From NCBI GenBank assembly GCA_963921195.1, contig OY992537.1:36069410-36133409 (forward strand): a DNA stretch of 64,000 nt. The letters run 5' to 3'. The notes under the pieces are model-generated. The model did not search any database, was not told the origin of the DNA, and was given only the letters and a program-made list of their open reading frames with translations. Origin of the DNA: Pegoplata infirma (taxonomy: Eukaryota > Arthropoda > Insecta > Diptera > Anthomyiidae). The first letter of the stretch is position 1; every line of letters begins with the position of its first letter. Shown here one piece after another: positions 22,260 through 33,770 of the stretch. The position numbers and the translations under genes were made by a program.

Positions 22260-22860
22260 CAAGGGAAGTCTCCCTAGTGTCACCCGCGGATCTTTATGGA
22301 ATTGGTTTTATTTTGCAGATCAAAAAATAAAGGGGCACGTATTTTTTTAGCGGCCCAAATTCATATTTAGGGGGTAAAAAGGAGGGGGGAAGACAAGGCC
22401 ATTTTTCAGTTTTTTTCGTTTATCTCCTATACTATGCAAAGAAACCTAGTCATGTTACATACCAAATGAAAGGTCTTTGAAAAGCTATCTACGTGTGCTA
22501 AGAACGTGTCCAAACATGCACAACTTTTCGCCATTTTGAGTAAAATACCAAAATTTTAGGACATTTTTGTTAATAAGTCGAAAAATATTAACTTTTTTGG
22601 CCCCTTGTTAGCACCACGAGATAGGTATTTTTAATACCTTTAATCTGATATCACACATGCCTGTATTAATTTTGCTTAAATAGGCGTAAATCGTAAAAAA
22701 CTTAAAAAGGCCAATTTCCCCCCATACAAAATCGACCCCCCCCCCCCCTAAAAATGAGTTTAGGCCGCTAAAAAAAATACTTGTCGAATTAATTTTCGTT
22801 CTTAACAACATATCCAATTTTCATGAAGATCGGAGGGTGACACCGGGGAGACTTTCCTTG
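22260..22860. mobile_element. 601-bp PIF/Harbinger-like MITE, copy 2
   Basis: The ends are CAAGGGAAGTCTCCC and GGGGAGACTTTCCTTG, flanked by TAA on both sides (22257-22259, 22861-22863). It is the inverted counterpart of 16517-17115 and nearly the same length. A run of 12 C near 22738-22748 is a local oddity. The TWA-type duplication supports the same family call. Confidence 0.8.
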
Positions 22861-22992
22861 TAAGAAACCTTGCGGAAATTCAGTCTTTTGCTCTTAACTT
22901 TTAAACCATTGGATTTATTTCGCTGGATTGCAATACGTACCTGACAAGGTAAATGTCCAACATATGTGCTAAACTTCAGGAGCCTCCGTATA

Positions 22993-23388
22993 CACTCAAA
23001 GAATTATGTAGGTAAATTCCAGTGAATATTCACTTAAAACAAATGAAATTTTATTTAAAAACCATTCCAATGTTTTTTCATTTAAAATAAAAACGTATAA
23101 CAGTCAATTTTAAATGTTAATTTAATGACTAACCAAAACATTAAAAAACTAATGAATATTCAGTTATTTTGTATTGAAAAACAGTAAAACTATAGAAGAA
23201 ATTTTTTACTGCCGAAATTGAATGTAACAGAAAATTCTGTTTTAAGACAGTAAATTATTTTTTTAAACTACAGAAACAGTAGAAAACAAGAAACCCATAA
23301 TAAAATTAATGATTTTTCTTTTAAAATAACTTTACTGTTTAATTTTTAAAATAACCTACAAACAGTTAATGACATAATTTTCTTAGTG
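22993..23388. mobile_element. 396-bp TA-flanked MITE (CACTCAAA ends)
   Basis: The ends CACTCAAAGAATTATGT and ACATAATTTTCTTAGTG are imperfect complements flanked by TA. Removing the insert and one TA restores the lineage A sequence in exact register with intact copies (CCTCYGTA..AGT.TTTCAAAAG), so the target is TA. Confidence 0.8.
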
Positions 23389-23834
23389 TAGTTTTTCAAA
23401 AGTTAGCGTGTTTTCAACAGACGGACAGACGAACGGACGGGCGGACGGAAATCGCTAGATCGTCTTAAAATCGATCGAGGATCATGAATTTTTATAATTT
23501 AAGGGGTCCTAGACCAATATTTCGAGGTGTTACAAACGGAATGACAAACTTATATATACCCTCTATCACTGGAGTGGAGGGTATAAAAAGTAGGATTTAT
23601 TCAATGAAAGTATTTGATAAGAATTAAATACTTTTTTCATTAAAGTAATGAAAAATTTCCATAAAATACAATTTATATTTTGTATGAACAATTTTCATTA
23701 ATTTAATGCAACTTATTCTTGCAAATACATATTATGATACCTATTTCATTAATTCAATGAAACTCTACATACGTTCCTTTTGAACGTCATTTTTCATAAT
23801 ATCAATGTAGATTTTCATTATTGACATGTCAAAT

Positions 23835-24106
23835 TTAAAAAAATTTAAATCGGTCTATATCTTCAAGACATCGCTTTTAAGACCTTGCAAAAATTTATAG
23901 TTTTCTACTTTCAAGAAATTTAAAAAGAAAATCTCAAAATTTCTTTCCCTTGATCCCTACATAGAGCTTGATGCAATCTTTCACTTAAAATTAATTTTAG
24001 CCGAATCCGATCATTTAAAGCAGCTGATTCTTACTTGCCTGTCCTCTTTCCCACATTCAAGTTTCAGGATAATCGGTGGGTGCCCTCTGAAAGACCTCCC
24101 TTGTTA
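23835..24106 (+). repeat. Interspersed repeat family L, copy 2
   Basis: AAATCGGTCTATATCTTCAAGACATC, ATTTCTTTCCCTTGATCC and GAGCTTGATGCAATCTT blocks parallel 59980-60100. It ends at GACCTCCCTTG followed by TTAG, resembling the end of the PIF-like MITEs, so the family may share that terminus. Confidence 0.55.
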
Positions 24107-24272
24107 GTTCTCATATAAAAATTCGGCAAGATATTGACTTTAATATGCCTATTCTCTTTTATTTCTATAGACACTTGAATTTTATTTGACTAATTTTTCG
24201 TCAAGCACTTGTGTAGGGTTGGCCTGGACGACCACCATTTTTTGAGGATAATATTCATGCTATTGTGTAGAG

Positions 24273-24607
24273 CAATGGTTCCCAACCTTTGATTCTCGCC
24301 CCACTGGGGGGCAATTTGAAGGTTTCAGGGGGGCAACGAGCAAATTTTCAAGATTTTTTGTAGTCAAATTTACTAAAAAAAACTATTTTTTTTAAATTAA
24401 CTACAAAAATTTTGTAAATTGTTAAAAATTTTTTCTAAAAACTTAGTATAAATGCTTATTTTACAAAAATTTTAGGAAACCATTAGTAATTTTTCATTAG
24501 AAACAAAAATCAGAAAAATTATTACATTTTTCTTTAGTGTATGGGGGACAAGGCAATTTTTTTAACTTAAAAGTGGGGCGTGACGTAAGAAAGGCTGGGA
24601 ACCATTG
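24273..24607. mobile_element. 335-bp hAT-type MITE, copy 2
   Basis: The ends CAATGGTTCCCAACCTTT and AAGGCTGGGAACCATTG are complements. GTGTAGAG is duplicated exactly at 24265-24272 and 24608-24615. The interior (CTCGCCCCACTGGGGGGCAA, ACTTAAAAGTGGGGCGTGA) matches the 17621-17948 copy in reverse. Confidence 0.9.
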
Positions 24608-24615
24608 GTGTAGAG

Positions 24616-25198
24616 TATCAAAATATTCGTCAAGCCTGACTATTTTTTACTTGTTTTTAAAAAAAATTCTTCTAGCAGTGGTATTTTTTGTTGGAGGATT
24701 TTTTTATTCTTCTATTTAATTTTTTTGTCTATTTGATGTTTTATTTTGTGCTTGTCAAAGCTTAATCACGCCTGATGTCTAACCTGAGTTATGTTTAGAT
24801 CATGTAACACATGACTTTAAACCACAAACAATTCCACTTACTTAAAGACGAAAAAAAAAATAAAACAGACGCGGCCCCTTTTTTCGGTAGGTTGGTAAGT
24901 CAACTACTCAAATGGTGTTTTGATCACAGCAACTAAAAAAAAAAATTCAACCAAAAAATGAGGCAACCACAATCTGCATAAACTTTTTAACATCAAACAA
25001 TATCTTAAAAGTGCAGCAGTGCTGCATGTATTTTTTCTAACAAAATAATTAAATGTTAGAAAAAATAAATAAACACTTTAGTTGGGGGTGACGTGTTCAC
25101 ACTGAAGCAGTTATATTTTGAAATCTAGATAATTTCATAAAGCTTGAGCCAAGCATTCATCTAAACTTAATTTGTGCCAAATCAGAACATTTAAAAAC
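24616..25198. other. Gene-free stretch
   Basis: No coding or RNA signals that I can support. The composition is mixed, and an AAGTGCAGCAGTGCTGCATG dyad lies near 25008. Confidence 0.4.
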
Positions 25199-25272
25199 CC
25201 ATGGCGCACTTCGATCAAAGTTTTTTGTGAATATTTTCTTAAAAACCCAAACTTTGATCGAAGGGTGTCATG
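25199..25272. repeat. Inverted repeat (hairpin) next to the LINE 3' end
   Basis: CCATGGCGCACTTCGATCAAAG at the left pairs with CTTTGATCGAAGGGTGTCATGG at the right across a ~28-base loop. The right arm abuts the T-run that marks the LINE's poly(A) tail. Confidence 0.75.
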
Positions 25273-27085
25273 GTTTTTTTTTTTTTTTTACTTTGAGCCA
25301 ACACTCTGGGGATGCCCCCTACTAATGCAATGCATTGTGTTGGTGTTAGGAAAATAGGTTATGAGGAGAAGGAAAGAGGGAGTAGTGTTTGTGGACATTT
25401 AATTTGAACTTTTCTAAATTATAGCCTACTGGAAAGATTTCTGCGGGGAGTTTATTCCACATACAGCTAGTTCTACCGAGAAACGAATTTTCTCTGTAAT
25501 GCGTTGTGCGATACATTGGACAGTCGACAACAAACGGATGTGAGTTGCTGGAGAGGCGAGTAATACGGGTATGCACCCGCGTCTCAGGGATGAGTTCACC
25601 CATCTCAGCTGAGCACCTACCGTGGTAATATCGGTAGAACAATGACGCACAACCCACATTCTGACGATGCTCCAATGAGTCAATAGAGCTGGATACCCTA
25701 CTGTCATTGATGAGCTTCAACGCACTCCTTTGTACCCGTTCCAGAAGCTTCAAGTTAGACCTTGAAGCACCTGCCCAGATATGGGAGTTTTATTCCATTT
25801 TCGGTCGGATATAGGCGGTATAAATAGTGAGAAGATCAGACGGAGTGAAGTAATTCTTGCACCGTTTAAAAAAACCAAGACACTTGAATGCTTCTTTCGA
25901 AACCTGAAAAACATGTTGGTTCCATCGAACATCACATTGAATTTTCATGCCTAGAACATCAAGAGTATCTGATTCCTCAATAGCTATACCACCCAACATT
26001 GGGTTTTACGAGCATAAAAATCGACCTGATTCGCAAGACCCCACTCTGAGATTTTCGTAAGGTCATGATTGAGTGTGTCATTCATGTTCTGCCTCATAGC
26101 ATCAACCTCAGTAAGGCTTGGTCCATGATAAAAGGAAAAAGAATGACAAATGTTGCTATCATCTGCAAAAAAATAGATAGGATTGGAAGTTAAGCCCAGA
26201 AGGTCGTTAAGAAAAATAAGAAAAAGTGTAGGAAATAGAACAGAACCTTGCGGTACCCCTGAATTCAGATGAAACTCATCTGATGAGAACCCATCTATAA
26301 CAACACGTATACAGCGGTCTCTAAGAAAACTCGATTTAAATCGAGAGAAATCACTACCGACACCAAACGCAATAAGCTTCTAAACGAATGCACCGTGCCA
26401 CACACAATCAAACGCCTTGAAATATCTAGAGCAACCACCTTGCTTTCACCAAGTTGGTGAATAGAACGACTCCAGCGTTCCGAAAGAAACGCAAACAGGT
26501 CTCCCGTAGAACGACCTCTACGAAAGCCATACTGTCGATCGAACAAAAGTGAATTATACTCCAGATAATTTACCAGGTGGTGATTCATCATGCTCTCCAT
26601 GACGTTCGATAGCGTAGAACAAACTGCTATTTGGCGGTAGTTTTCAGGGTTTGTAGCCTCTCCTTTTTTGGGATTAGCTGGACGTTGGCCACCTTCCAGC
26701 AAGAGGGAAAAACTCCTACCCGGTACGAGTAGCTAAATAATGTTGCAAAAGGACGAGACAAAGACAAAGCACACCGTTTTAGGACAACAGCCGTAATACC
26801 ATCCGGTCCCGGGGACTTGTTTATGTTGAGATCCTCAAGGACCTTTTTAACTGCACGAGCTCGAAAAAATATCTTGGACATAGTAGAGGATACCCTTTCG
26901 AGCTCAGGGGGAGGTTGATTGCTTTTCTTGAACGCATTTCTTGCAAACATGTCAGCAAAAAGGTTGGCTTTATCATCCGGTCATTCATTATAAGGGTTGG
27001 AATGGAATAACTAGTATTATTCTTTACCCTTTTAACAAATAACCAAAAGGTCTTACTACCCCGCGGAGGTAGTAATCCTCAAATT
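25273..27085 (-). mobile_element. Jockey/CR1-like LINE, 5'-truncated
   Basis: The element reads on the minus strand. Its 3' end is a poly(A) tail, seen as a 17-base T-run at 25273-25289. It then runs through the C-terminal and reverse-transcriptase coding parts to about 27075, where KTFWLFVKRVKNNTS-like sequence is still coding. Upstream of that I see no LINE sequence, so the endonuclease half is missing, as is common for target-primed insertions. A TTGGGGCCCCAA palindrome lies just outside at about 27098. No target duplication was found. Confidence 0.85.
25346..27075 (-). pseudogene. Reverse transcriptase of the Jockey/CR1-like LINE, frameshifted
   Basis: Read in minus direction, pieces in several frames line up with one RT. 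First comes KSPGPDGIT with SCWKVANVQLIPKK (about 26627-26950). Next are NPENYRQIAVCSTLSNVME and YGFRRGRSTGDLF with VVALDIS (motif A Asp) (26390-26650). Then GVPQGSVLFPTLFLIFLNDL and FFADDS (catalytic motif C, intact Asp-Asp, about 26160-26270). The thumb and C-terminal pieces are TLDVLGMKIQ...YTAYIRPKME (25790-25999) and LERVQRSALKLI...MWNKLPAEIFP...FKLNVHKHYSLFP (25346-25753). Frame changes occur near 26650, 26420, 26010 and 25770. Motifs fit the Jockey/CR1 group; the C-terminal NKLPAEIF type argues against the RNase H-bearing LOA/I group. Not functional. Confidence 0.88.
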
Positions 27086-27089
27086 GGGG

Positions 27090-27880
27090 CCCCAAGTTGG
27101 GCGCCTTTGAAAGATTTTTGAGTTATTTTTTCCAATCATAAATTTTTTTCCTTACAGAAAATTTAAAATGTTAAGTAATGTAATTTTTAAATTGAAACTT
27201 TATAAAAACCCCCAAAACCTTTTTATTTTTTTCTTGTCAGTGTAAATAGGGCAACTTCCAACAGTTGCTAAGTAAAACAAAATTCCATACTTTATATGCA
27301 CTGTAAATACCTTGAATGCATACTTATTCCCAACATGTCTATATTCTCTATGTATCTTCCCCTCTTCCGTACAAACTCACCCACTAAGTAAGAATTTTTG
27401 CTTAAGAGCAACACAACATTTATGTTGCTAAACATACAAATGCGTTCAAATCTGTTGATGTTGTGTTTTTTTTTCTTCTTCTTTATTTAGAGGTTGTTTT
27501 GATTTTGTATGCAACACCACAAAGTGTGCCACTAATGCAATTTTTTGGTTTAATGTTGCTGCTGCTGTTCGTTTGTTGTTAGTTGATGCAAGATATTAGA
27601 TGCTGTTAGAGTTGTACTCGTATGAATATGTACGTGATTGTTGGCTGTAACAGTAGAAATCTCTTTATTTTTAGTTTTTTAAACAACATTTATGCCTGAG
27701 AATATGTTTGTGGCATTGATTTTTTTATTTTTTGTTCAGTTTGTTGTTGCAAATAGTTTTTGTGTGTTTGTTTATGCCACAATATTTTTCTTTACACTTA
27801 GAAAAATAAATAGATTGGTTGAAGATTTGATCTGGTGAGGAGGAATAACTTAGTTCTTTCACTTAATTAAATAGCTTGTC
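27090..27880. other. Gene-free stretch, possibly unique host DNA
   Basis: Balanced text with TTGTTGCTGCTGCTGTTCG-type phrases, common in fly intergenic and intronic DNA. I see no exon, repeat end or RNA gene. Confidence 0.4.
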
Positions 27881-27881
27881 A

Positions 27882-27965
27882 GTCCCTGTAGGTTAGTTGG
27901 TACCATGCCAACCTTTGAATGTGTGGGTCTTGGGATCGATTCCCACCAGAACCCTCGATCTGTTT
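27882..27965 (+). repeat. tRNA-like head, probable SINE or tRNA relic
   Basis: TAGGTTAGTTGG at 27889-27900 matches the Pol III A box (TRGYNNARNNGG) at 11 of 12 positions. GGATCGATTCC at 27933-27943 matches the B box (GGTTCGANTCC) at 10 of 11. The spacing is that of a tRNA, and TGGGATCGATTCCCA forms a T-arm. I do not see a pairable acceptor stem. The body of a SINE may continue to the right, but no end or tail is clear. Confidence 0.55.
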
Positions 27966-28484
27966 CTCTAAAACGACACGAGGTCATTATTACCCGTTCT
28001 CGGTTGGGTTTAAGGCCATGAAAACTTTTATTACTTAGATCTGAGACATTTGAATTTGGCGCCCACCATGGGGCCGGAACTCACTGGTTCAACAGGTTAG
28101 CCTATGAACTAGCTCTGCAAGAGATGGATCTAAATTTTCAGGCTTTCGAGTAGATTTTTTACATCCCGTTCAGCTTCATAACCAGCTTAGGATAAATGGC
28201 GACGAGAATCAACCTGATTTAACACGAGAACCGTGTGATTATTATATGAATGAAAAATCGGAATTTCAAAGAAGTACTGCTGCTTATCCATAACTTGATT
28301 TTCTATTACGTTTCTGCATGGATAATATCTCAAACTTTTGATTTTTATGTTTCGCTTATTTTAATCCATGAGATCGGAACGTAGAGTTCCTTCCTTAGAT
28401 CTTGAGTAGTTTGATTTATGATGAAACTTCTCTGCCAGAAAAAAGCTAAATTGTTTAACCCAAAAGATTCTAAAGTATTTTTAT
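27966..28484. other. Stretch 3' of the tRNA-like head
   Basis: Higher GC than the surroundings (CACGAGGTCATTATTACCCGT, GGCGCCCACCATGGGGCCGG). It could be SINE body, retroelement remnant or host DNA. No motif decides. Confidence 0.35.
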
Positions 28485-28576
28485 ACCCTCCACTTAGTGA
28501 TAGGGGGTATATATAAGTTTGTCATTCCATTTGTAACTTATCGAAATAACGGCCTGGGACCCCATAAAGTATATAT
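28485..28576 (-). mobile_element. GTCY lineage A terminal fragment, cut by palindrome C
   Basis: ATACCCTCCACTTAGTGATAGGGGGTATATATAAG, TTGTAACTTATCG and GGGACCCCATAAAGTATAT are the 3' part of a lineage A element in reverse. It stops exactly where palindrome C starts. The expected continuation is not recognisable beyond the palindrome's right end. Confidence 0.7.
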
Positions 28577-30489
28577 GGGGCATTCCAGGCCAAAACACAC
28601 ACTTTGAGAACCGACCCCTTTCGATTTATTTTATTTTTAAATATGTTTTAGTACTTATCAAATGCAACTAGGACACTAATTTTTAGCCTTTTATTCCAAG
28701 ATGGAGTTGAGTAATCAATTTTTCAAAATGTCGATTTTCTCAAAAAAATTAAAAAATTTAATTAGTTTTGACCATTAAAAAATATAGATATTTTACAAAA
28801 ACTTGGACAACGTTTTGTTGGTATTTAAATGTAGTTTTATTAAAAAAAATATGAACAAATTATTTAAAGTAACTATCACTTATTTTTTGACGTTTAAAAA
28901 TTAACATCGACTTTTTGAAAATTCCGAAACCTTAGATTTTTTTGTAAAAAACTATAAAAATTCTACTCTAAATTACGCAACTTTTAAGCCGTAATTCGAG
29001 ATGTGATCACAATTCTTTCTATTTTCTTCAAATTTTTAAAATTGCACCTTTTATTTTTTGGCTCTGATTTATTTTATATGGTGCTCAAAAAAAAAAATAA
29101 ATTGGCATATACCTTACTTACACTAGATATATTCATTTGGAGGTAAAAATACGTCTCACAAAAATTAAGGAAAATCAGATATAATAAAGGCGTTCAGCAT
29201 GGTCCTTGAAATTTAAAAAACGGATTACAAGGAAAAATATGAACCTTTTTCTGTTTTCGCAATTCTTTTGGTATTTTAGGTAAAGATTAAATTCAAGCCG
29301 TTACAGAATTATGATGTGGAGTAAAATGCCTTTCAAATAAGGTACTAAAAACGAAAATCTGCCAAGTTATTGCAACTTAAAGAATACCCTTTTTTAAATT
29401 TATTGACATTTTCTACTGTAATATAATTTTTTCATTATTAAAGTTTCAGTGTAAGATTTTTTTGGTTGTTCCAAATTTTAAAACAAAAAAAAAAAAAAAA
29501 TTTAAAATAGAGATTTCAAAAGGGTGTTGAAAATGCAGGCATTTTTAGCATTAATTTAAAACATGTTAGCAAAACACAATATGAAAAATACTTGTCATCT
29601 AATTACATTTGAACTTGAAGAATAAAAAAATGTTATTACAGTAGAAAATTTCAATGAATTTCAAAAATCAGATTGTATTGCTTAATCAAGTGGTCTGCAA
29701 CAAATCAGATGCCTGGGGAAGTCGTAATAACTTGGCTGATTTTTCACCGATTTTAGTTTTTGGTACCTAATAAGAGAGGCATTTTACTCCGTATAATAAT
29801 TCTGTAATCACTTGAATTTAAACTTAACTTATATTATCAAAAAAATTGAGAAAACAGAAAAAAATTGATATTTTTCCTTGTACTCCGTTTTCTTAACTTC
29901 AAGGCCCATGCGGAACGTCTTAGACATGTCCGATCGTTCTTAGTTATTGTGAGGCGTATTTTTACCTCGAAATGAATATATTAAGGGTAAGTTAAGGTCA
30001 GTATCTACCAATTTAATTTTTTTTGAGCACCATATAAAATAAATCAGAGTCAAAAAATTAAAGGTGCAATTTTAAAAACTAAAAAAAAAAAAATGGAACA
30101 AATTACGATCACATCTCGAATTATGGCTTAAAAGTTGCGTAATTTAGAGTAGAACTTTTAGACGTTTAAAAAAAAATCGAAGGTTTCGGACTTTCTCAAA
30201 AAGTTGATTTTAATTTTTAAACGTTAAAAAATAAGTGATTATTACTTCCAATAATTTTTTTAATATTTTTTTCAAAAACAACATTTAAATACCAAAAAAA
30301 CGTTCAACTTTTTTAAGACATCTATATTTTTAACTAATTTTGACAAATTGATTACTCAACACCATCTTGGAATAAAAGGCTGAAAATTGGTGTCCAAGTT
30401 GCATTTAATAAGTACTAAAACATATCCAAAAATAAAATAAATCGAAAGGGGTCGGGTCTAAAAGTGAGTGATTTGGCCTGGAATGCCCC
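28577..30489. mobile_element. Complete 1.9-kb palindrome C
   Basis: The left end GGGGCATTCCAGGCCAAA and the right end TTTGGCCTGGAATGCCCC are exact complements over 18 bases. ATAT flanks both (28573-28576, 30490-30493). The arms of ~850 bp pair throughout (for example ATCGAAAGGGGTCGG and CACCATATAAAATAAATCAGAG with their complements), with an unpaired centre of ~180 bp around 29440-29620. Except for the outer ends the sequence differs from palindrome A, although the length is almost the same (1913 vs 1921). No coding. Confidence 0.85.
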
Positions 30490-30493
30490 ATAT

Positions 30494-31083
30494 ACAAGTT
30501 ACTAAATCGGTCGTGGAGCTACTACAGTATTTTGAAGAGTAAAATGGTACTGAAAAAAGTACTTATGTATTACCTTTTCAATTTCTGGATCATCACACAT
30601 TCTTACTCTTAATCTAGAGATCTTCAAATTATCCTACGGGAACGGATGAACCAATTAATTTGAAAGTACTTATACCATGAATGATTTGAAGAGAACTGGT
30701 GCCGTAACTTGTACAAATGGCACATGCTGTGACTAGAAATCGGAGGCAATTTGTAGAACTGCAAAAAAACAATTATGACATGTTCTAGAATGTTAAATCA
30801 GTGACATGTTCTTTTGAGAAGGCTATGTGTCTTTTGAGTAGTTCTGTCACAAGGCGACAATTAGCACGCCCTAGAATTTGGCTATGTTATATTGAAACGT
30901 CCCTACCAAAGAAAAGTTCAAGTCTAAGAATGGTTCGTTGTCACTTTAGACCAGTTTAGAAACGGTCAAAGGATTGGTTCCATTCCCAAAGGGGTATAGT
31001 CCCCTAACTTAGGTTGGGAGACTATTGAATTCTTAAAAGGTTCAAGTATCTAAAATTGTCCGATATAGTCGAACCTCCCTTAT
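30494..31083. other. Gene-free stretch
   Basis: Moderately complex sequence with no coding, RNA or repeat structure that I can support. It may be unique host DNA. Confidence 0.4.
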
Positions 31084-32056
31084 TATACCCTCCATTGTAG
31101 TGATAGAGGGTATATATAAGTTTGTCATTCCGTTTATAACAACTTCAAATGTTAATATAGGACCCTATAAAGTATTTATTCATGATCCTCGATCGATTTT
31201 AAGACGATCTAGCGATGTCCGTCCGTCCGTCTGTCCGTCTGTCCGTCCATCTGTCTGTCTGTTGAAAACACGCTAACTTTTGAAAGACTTTACGGAGGCT
31301 CTTGAAGTTTGGCACATATGTTGGACATTTACCTGGTCAGGTTGGTATTGGAATCCAGCAAAATTGGTCCAGTGGTTCAAAAGCCATTAGCAAAAGACTG
31401 AATTTCCGCAAGGAATTTTCATGAATTCTTAGGATGCTGAAGCGTGGGATATATATTTGTCTGTTCCTTGGCCTGGTTTGTATTGAATTTCAGCCTAATC
31501 GGTTTATTGGTTCCAAGGTTATTAGCCATACTGTGAATTTCAGATTAGTTTCACCTTAGAGAATAATCACAATTGGAGCGGGACGCGTTTTTCCGCAACT
31601 GTTCACATACGTTTTATATGAAAACAAAATTCTGGCGCGTTTTTCCGCCGAACTAAATTCAATTCTGTTTTTATGAGGACAATTGCGGAAAACCGCTAGC
31701 CGCTCCAATTGTGATTATTGTCTTAAATTCACGTGTTGAAAACCCGTTAAACATGTTTTTAAAATATTGGTAAGTCACAAAAATATTTTACAATGTTTTT
31801 TTGTCACTCAAAAATATTTTTACACAAAAAAAAAAAATACACTTGAAACAAATTTTACACTCATAAAAAATTTTACACTAAAAAAATTTAGTAAGTTATT
31901 TTTTTTTTTCAACAATTAATAAAAAAAAAGTTGTTATACACAAAATAAAATATTTCTAATCAAAAACGTTATTTTTTCACGTTAGAAAATTTACTATCAC
32001 TTAAAAAGGGCTGCGGAGGGTATTCGGCCAAGTCGAATTTAACTTTTCTACTTGTT
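31084..32056 (-). mobile_element. GTCY lineage A, full-length copy, minus orientation
   Basis: Reading right to left it starts AACAAGTAGAAAAGTTAAATTC-like, then ATACCCTCCGC, ...TTTTGAACCACTGGACC..., the GTCY tract (31216-31262, GTCCGTCCGTCTGTCC...), GATCGAGGATCATGAA and the end hairpin ATACCCTCTATCACTACAATGGAGGGTAT. It contains a 164-bp MITE at 31559-31722. It is non-coding. Confidence 0.85.
31559..31722. mobile_element. 164-bp MITE with 3-bp TTA duplication
   Basis: The ends GAGAATAATCACAATTGGAGCGG and the complement of the right end differ at one base over 23. TTA flanks both sides (31556-31558, 31723-31725). Intact lineage A copies read straight through this site (TTTCACC-TTA-AATTCACG). 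The interior is unusually GC-rich for this window (GGGACGCGTTTTTCCGC). A 3-bp TTA target suggests PIF/Harbinger (inference). Confidence 0.85.
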
Positions 32057-33289
32057 AAGATTTGAATTTGGGTGCAGGAACAAAGGTGTTAAGCTGATTA
32101 TTACAAATAGTGTTCTAGATTTACATATTTTCCCCCTCCAATTCCTATTAATATTTTTTAAGTGTATTGAAAGAAAATCGTTTGTTTTATTTTTGCAACC
32201 TCATCTTTTTAATACATACTCGACTTGTATGGTTTATATGTTAAACTTCTTTTTATGTTTTTTTTGTTTTAAAAACATTTTTCCTTTCCCGAGTAAAAAT
32301 GAATACATATAATTTTACATTATTTGATGTATGTATATATAGCCATATGAAATAATATGTTTTCATATCAAACAAAGTACATAATTATATCTCGCATTGA
32401 GTTTTTCCAAATTTTTTAAATGGAGTTATATAAAATTACATCTAATGATAACCATATTAATATATAAATATATGTGGGAGACATAATCATATGTGACACA
32501 TATAACTTAATCTGATTGCATACATATTTATATGTGACTTAATATCAAATAACGTATACGAGCATATTTAAAAAAAATCCAATATCATTATATATATAAT
32601 TATATATGACTTACAAGAAACCATTTAAAATTATATATGACTTACAAGAAACCATTTAAAACTATATATGGTTCCATCTTAAAAAACGAAAAAAAAATTT
32701 TTCAAATATAATTATATATGGTCGCACATATAACTCTATATACAGTTATATAAAACTATACATGGCATCAAACATTTATTTTTTTAATATTATCAAAGAT
32801 ATAATTATAAATGGCTTATGAGATACCGTATATAGTTTTGTAAGGTACCATATAAATACAATTTTTTTTTAAACTCTATATATAATTTTAAATGGTGGCA
32901 CATGTAACGCCATATAAAATGTTATACAATTGTATAAGGTAAAAAATATTTTTTTCTTTCACAATATTTTATATATAATTATGCATACTTTTATATGACA
33001 GTATTTCAATATTTTTTTTTAATGTTGCATCATATATATTTTTATTTAAGTATACAAGAGAGCTTGTATAATTATATATGATTCTCAAAGCACCTAAAAT
33101 CAGTCAAAAAAAATATATATAAATTCTATAAATTTTTAAATAGAAAAAAAATCTGTTTAATCCATTGTATTTTAAAACTTAAAAAATGCATATTGAATTT
33201 TAAAAGTTAAATCTTTAAAAAATGCATATAACTTAAATAGTTGTGTGTAACTTTATATAAGATCATATAAGATAATATATGATGCTTGG

Positions 33290-33770
33290 GAACCCCGAGT
33301 TCGATTCCCGGCTCAACCCAGAAAAAACTATTTTTTTTTAATTTTTTAAAAAAGAAAATATGTTTTTAAAGCTTTTTGTTTTTTCTAAACTTAAAAATAT
33401 TGAATAATTAAATTTTTATGATAAAATCGAAAAATAAATATTATTTATTTATAGTTATATAATTTTATATATTACATCATATAAGTTAATATATGGTTCC
33501 TAGGGACCCTGGGTTCGATCCCCGGCTGAGCTAAGAAAAAAAGTTGTTTTTTTTATTTTTTTTTTTTAAAGAAAATATGTTTTAGAAGCTTTAATTTTTT
33601 ACTAAACTTAAAAATATTGATTAATTTATTTTTTATGATAATATTTAGAAATAAATATTATTTATATATAGTAATATAACTTTCTATATTGCATCATATA
33701 TGATAATATATAATTCTTGAGGACCCTGAGTTCGATTCCCGACTAAGTCAAGAAAAAATTATTTTTTTTT
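33290..33770 (+). repeat. ~215-bp monomers with B-box-like core, array 1
   Basis: GAGTTCGATTCCCGG, GGGTTCGATCCCCGG and GAGTTCGATTCCCGA occur with cores at 33300, 33514 and 33731 (steps 214 and 217). Each is preceded by a GGGAACCC or GGGACCCT block and followed by AAGAAAAAA and T-runs. Each core matches the Pol III B box, but no matching A box is seen in the monomers. Confidence 0.75.

Larger units (their letters stand above)
21740..23588 (+). mobile_element. GTCY element lineage A with two nested MITEs
   Basis: It begins CAAGTAGAAAAGTTAAATTC, continues with ATACCCTCCAC and ACGGTTTTGCTAATAACTTTT, and ends with a GACGGACAGACGAACGGACGG tract (about 23420-23450), GATCGAGGATCATGAA and TATACCCTCTATCACTGGAGTGGAGGGTATAAAA-type 3' end. 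Intact copies align on both sides of the two inserts at 22260-22860 and 22993-23388. Without them it would be ~850 bp. Confidence 0.85.
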
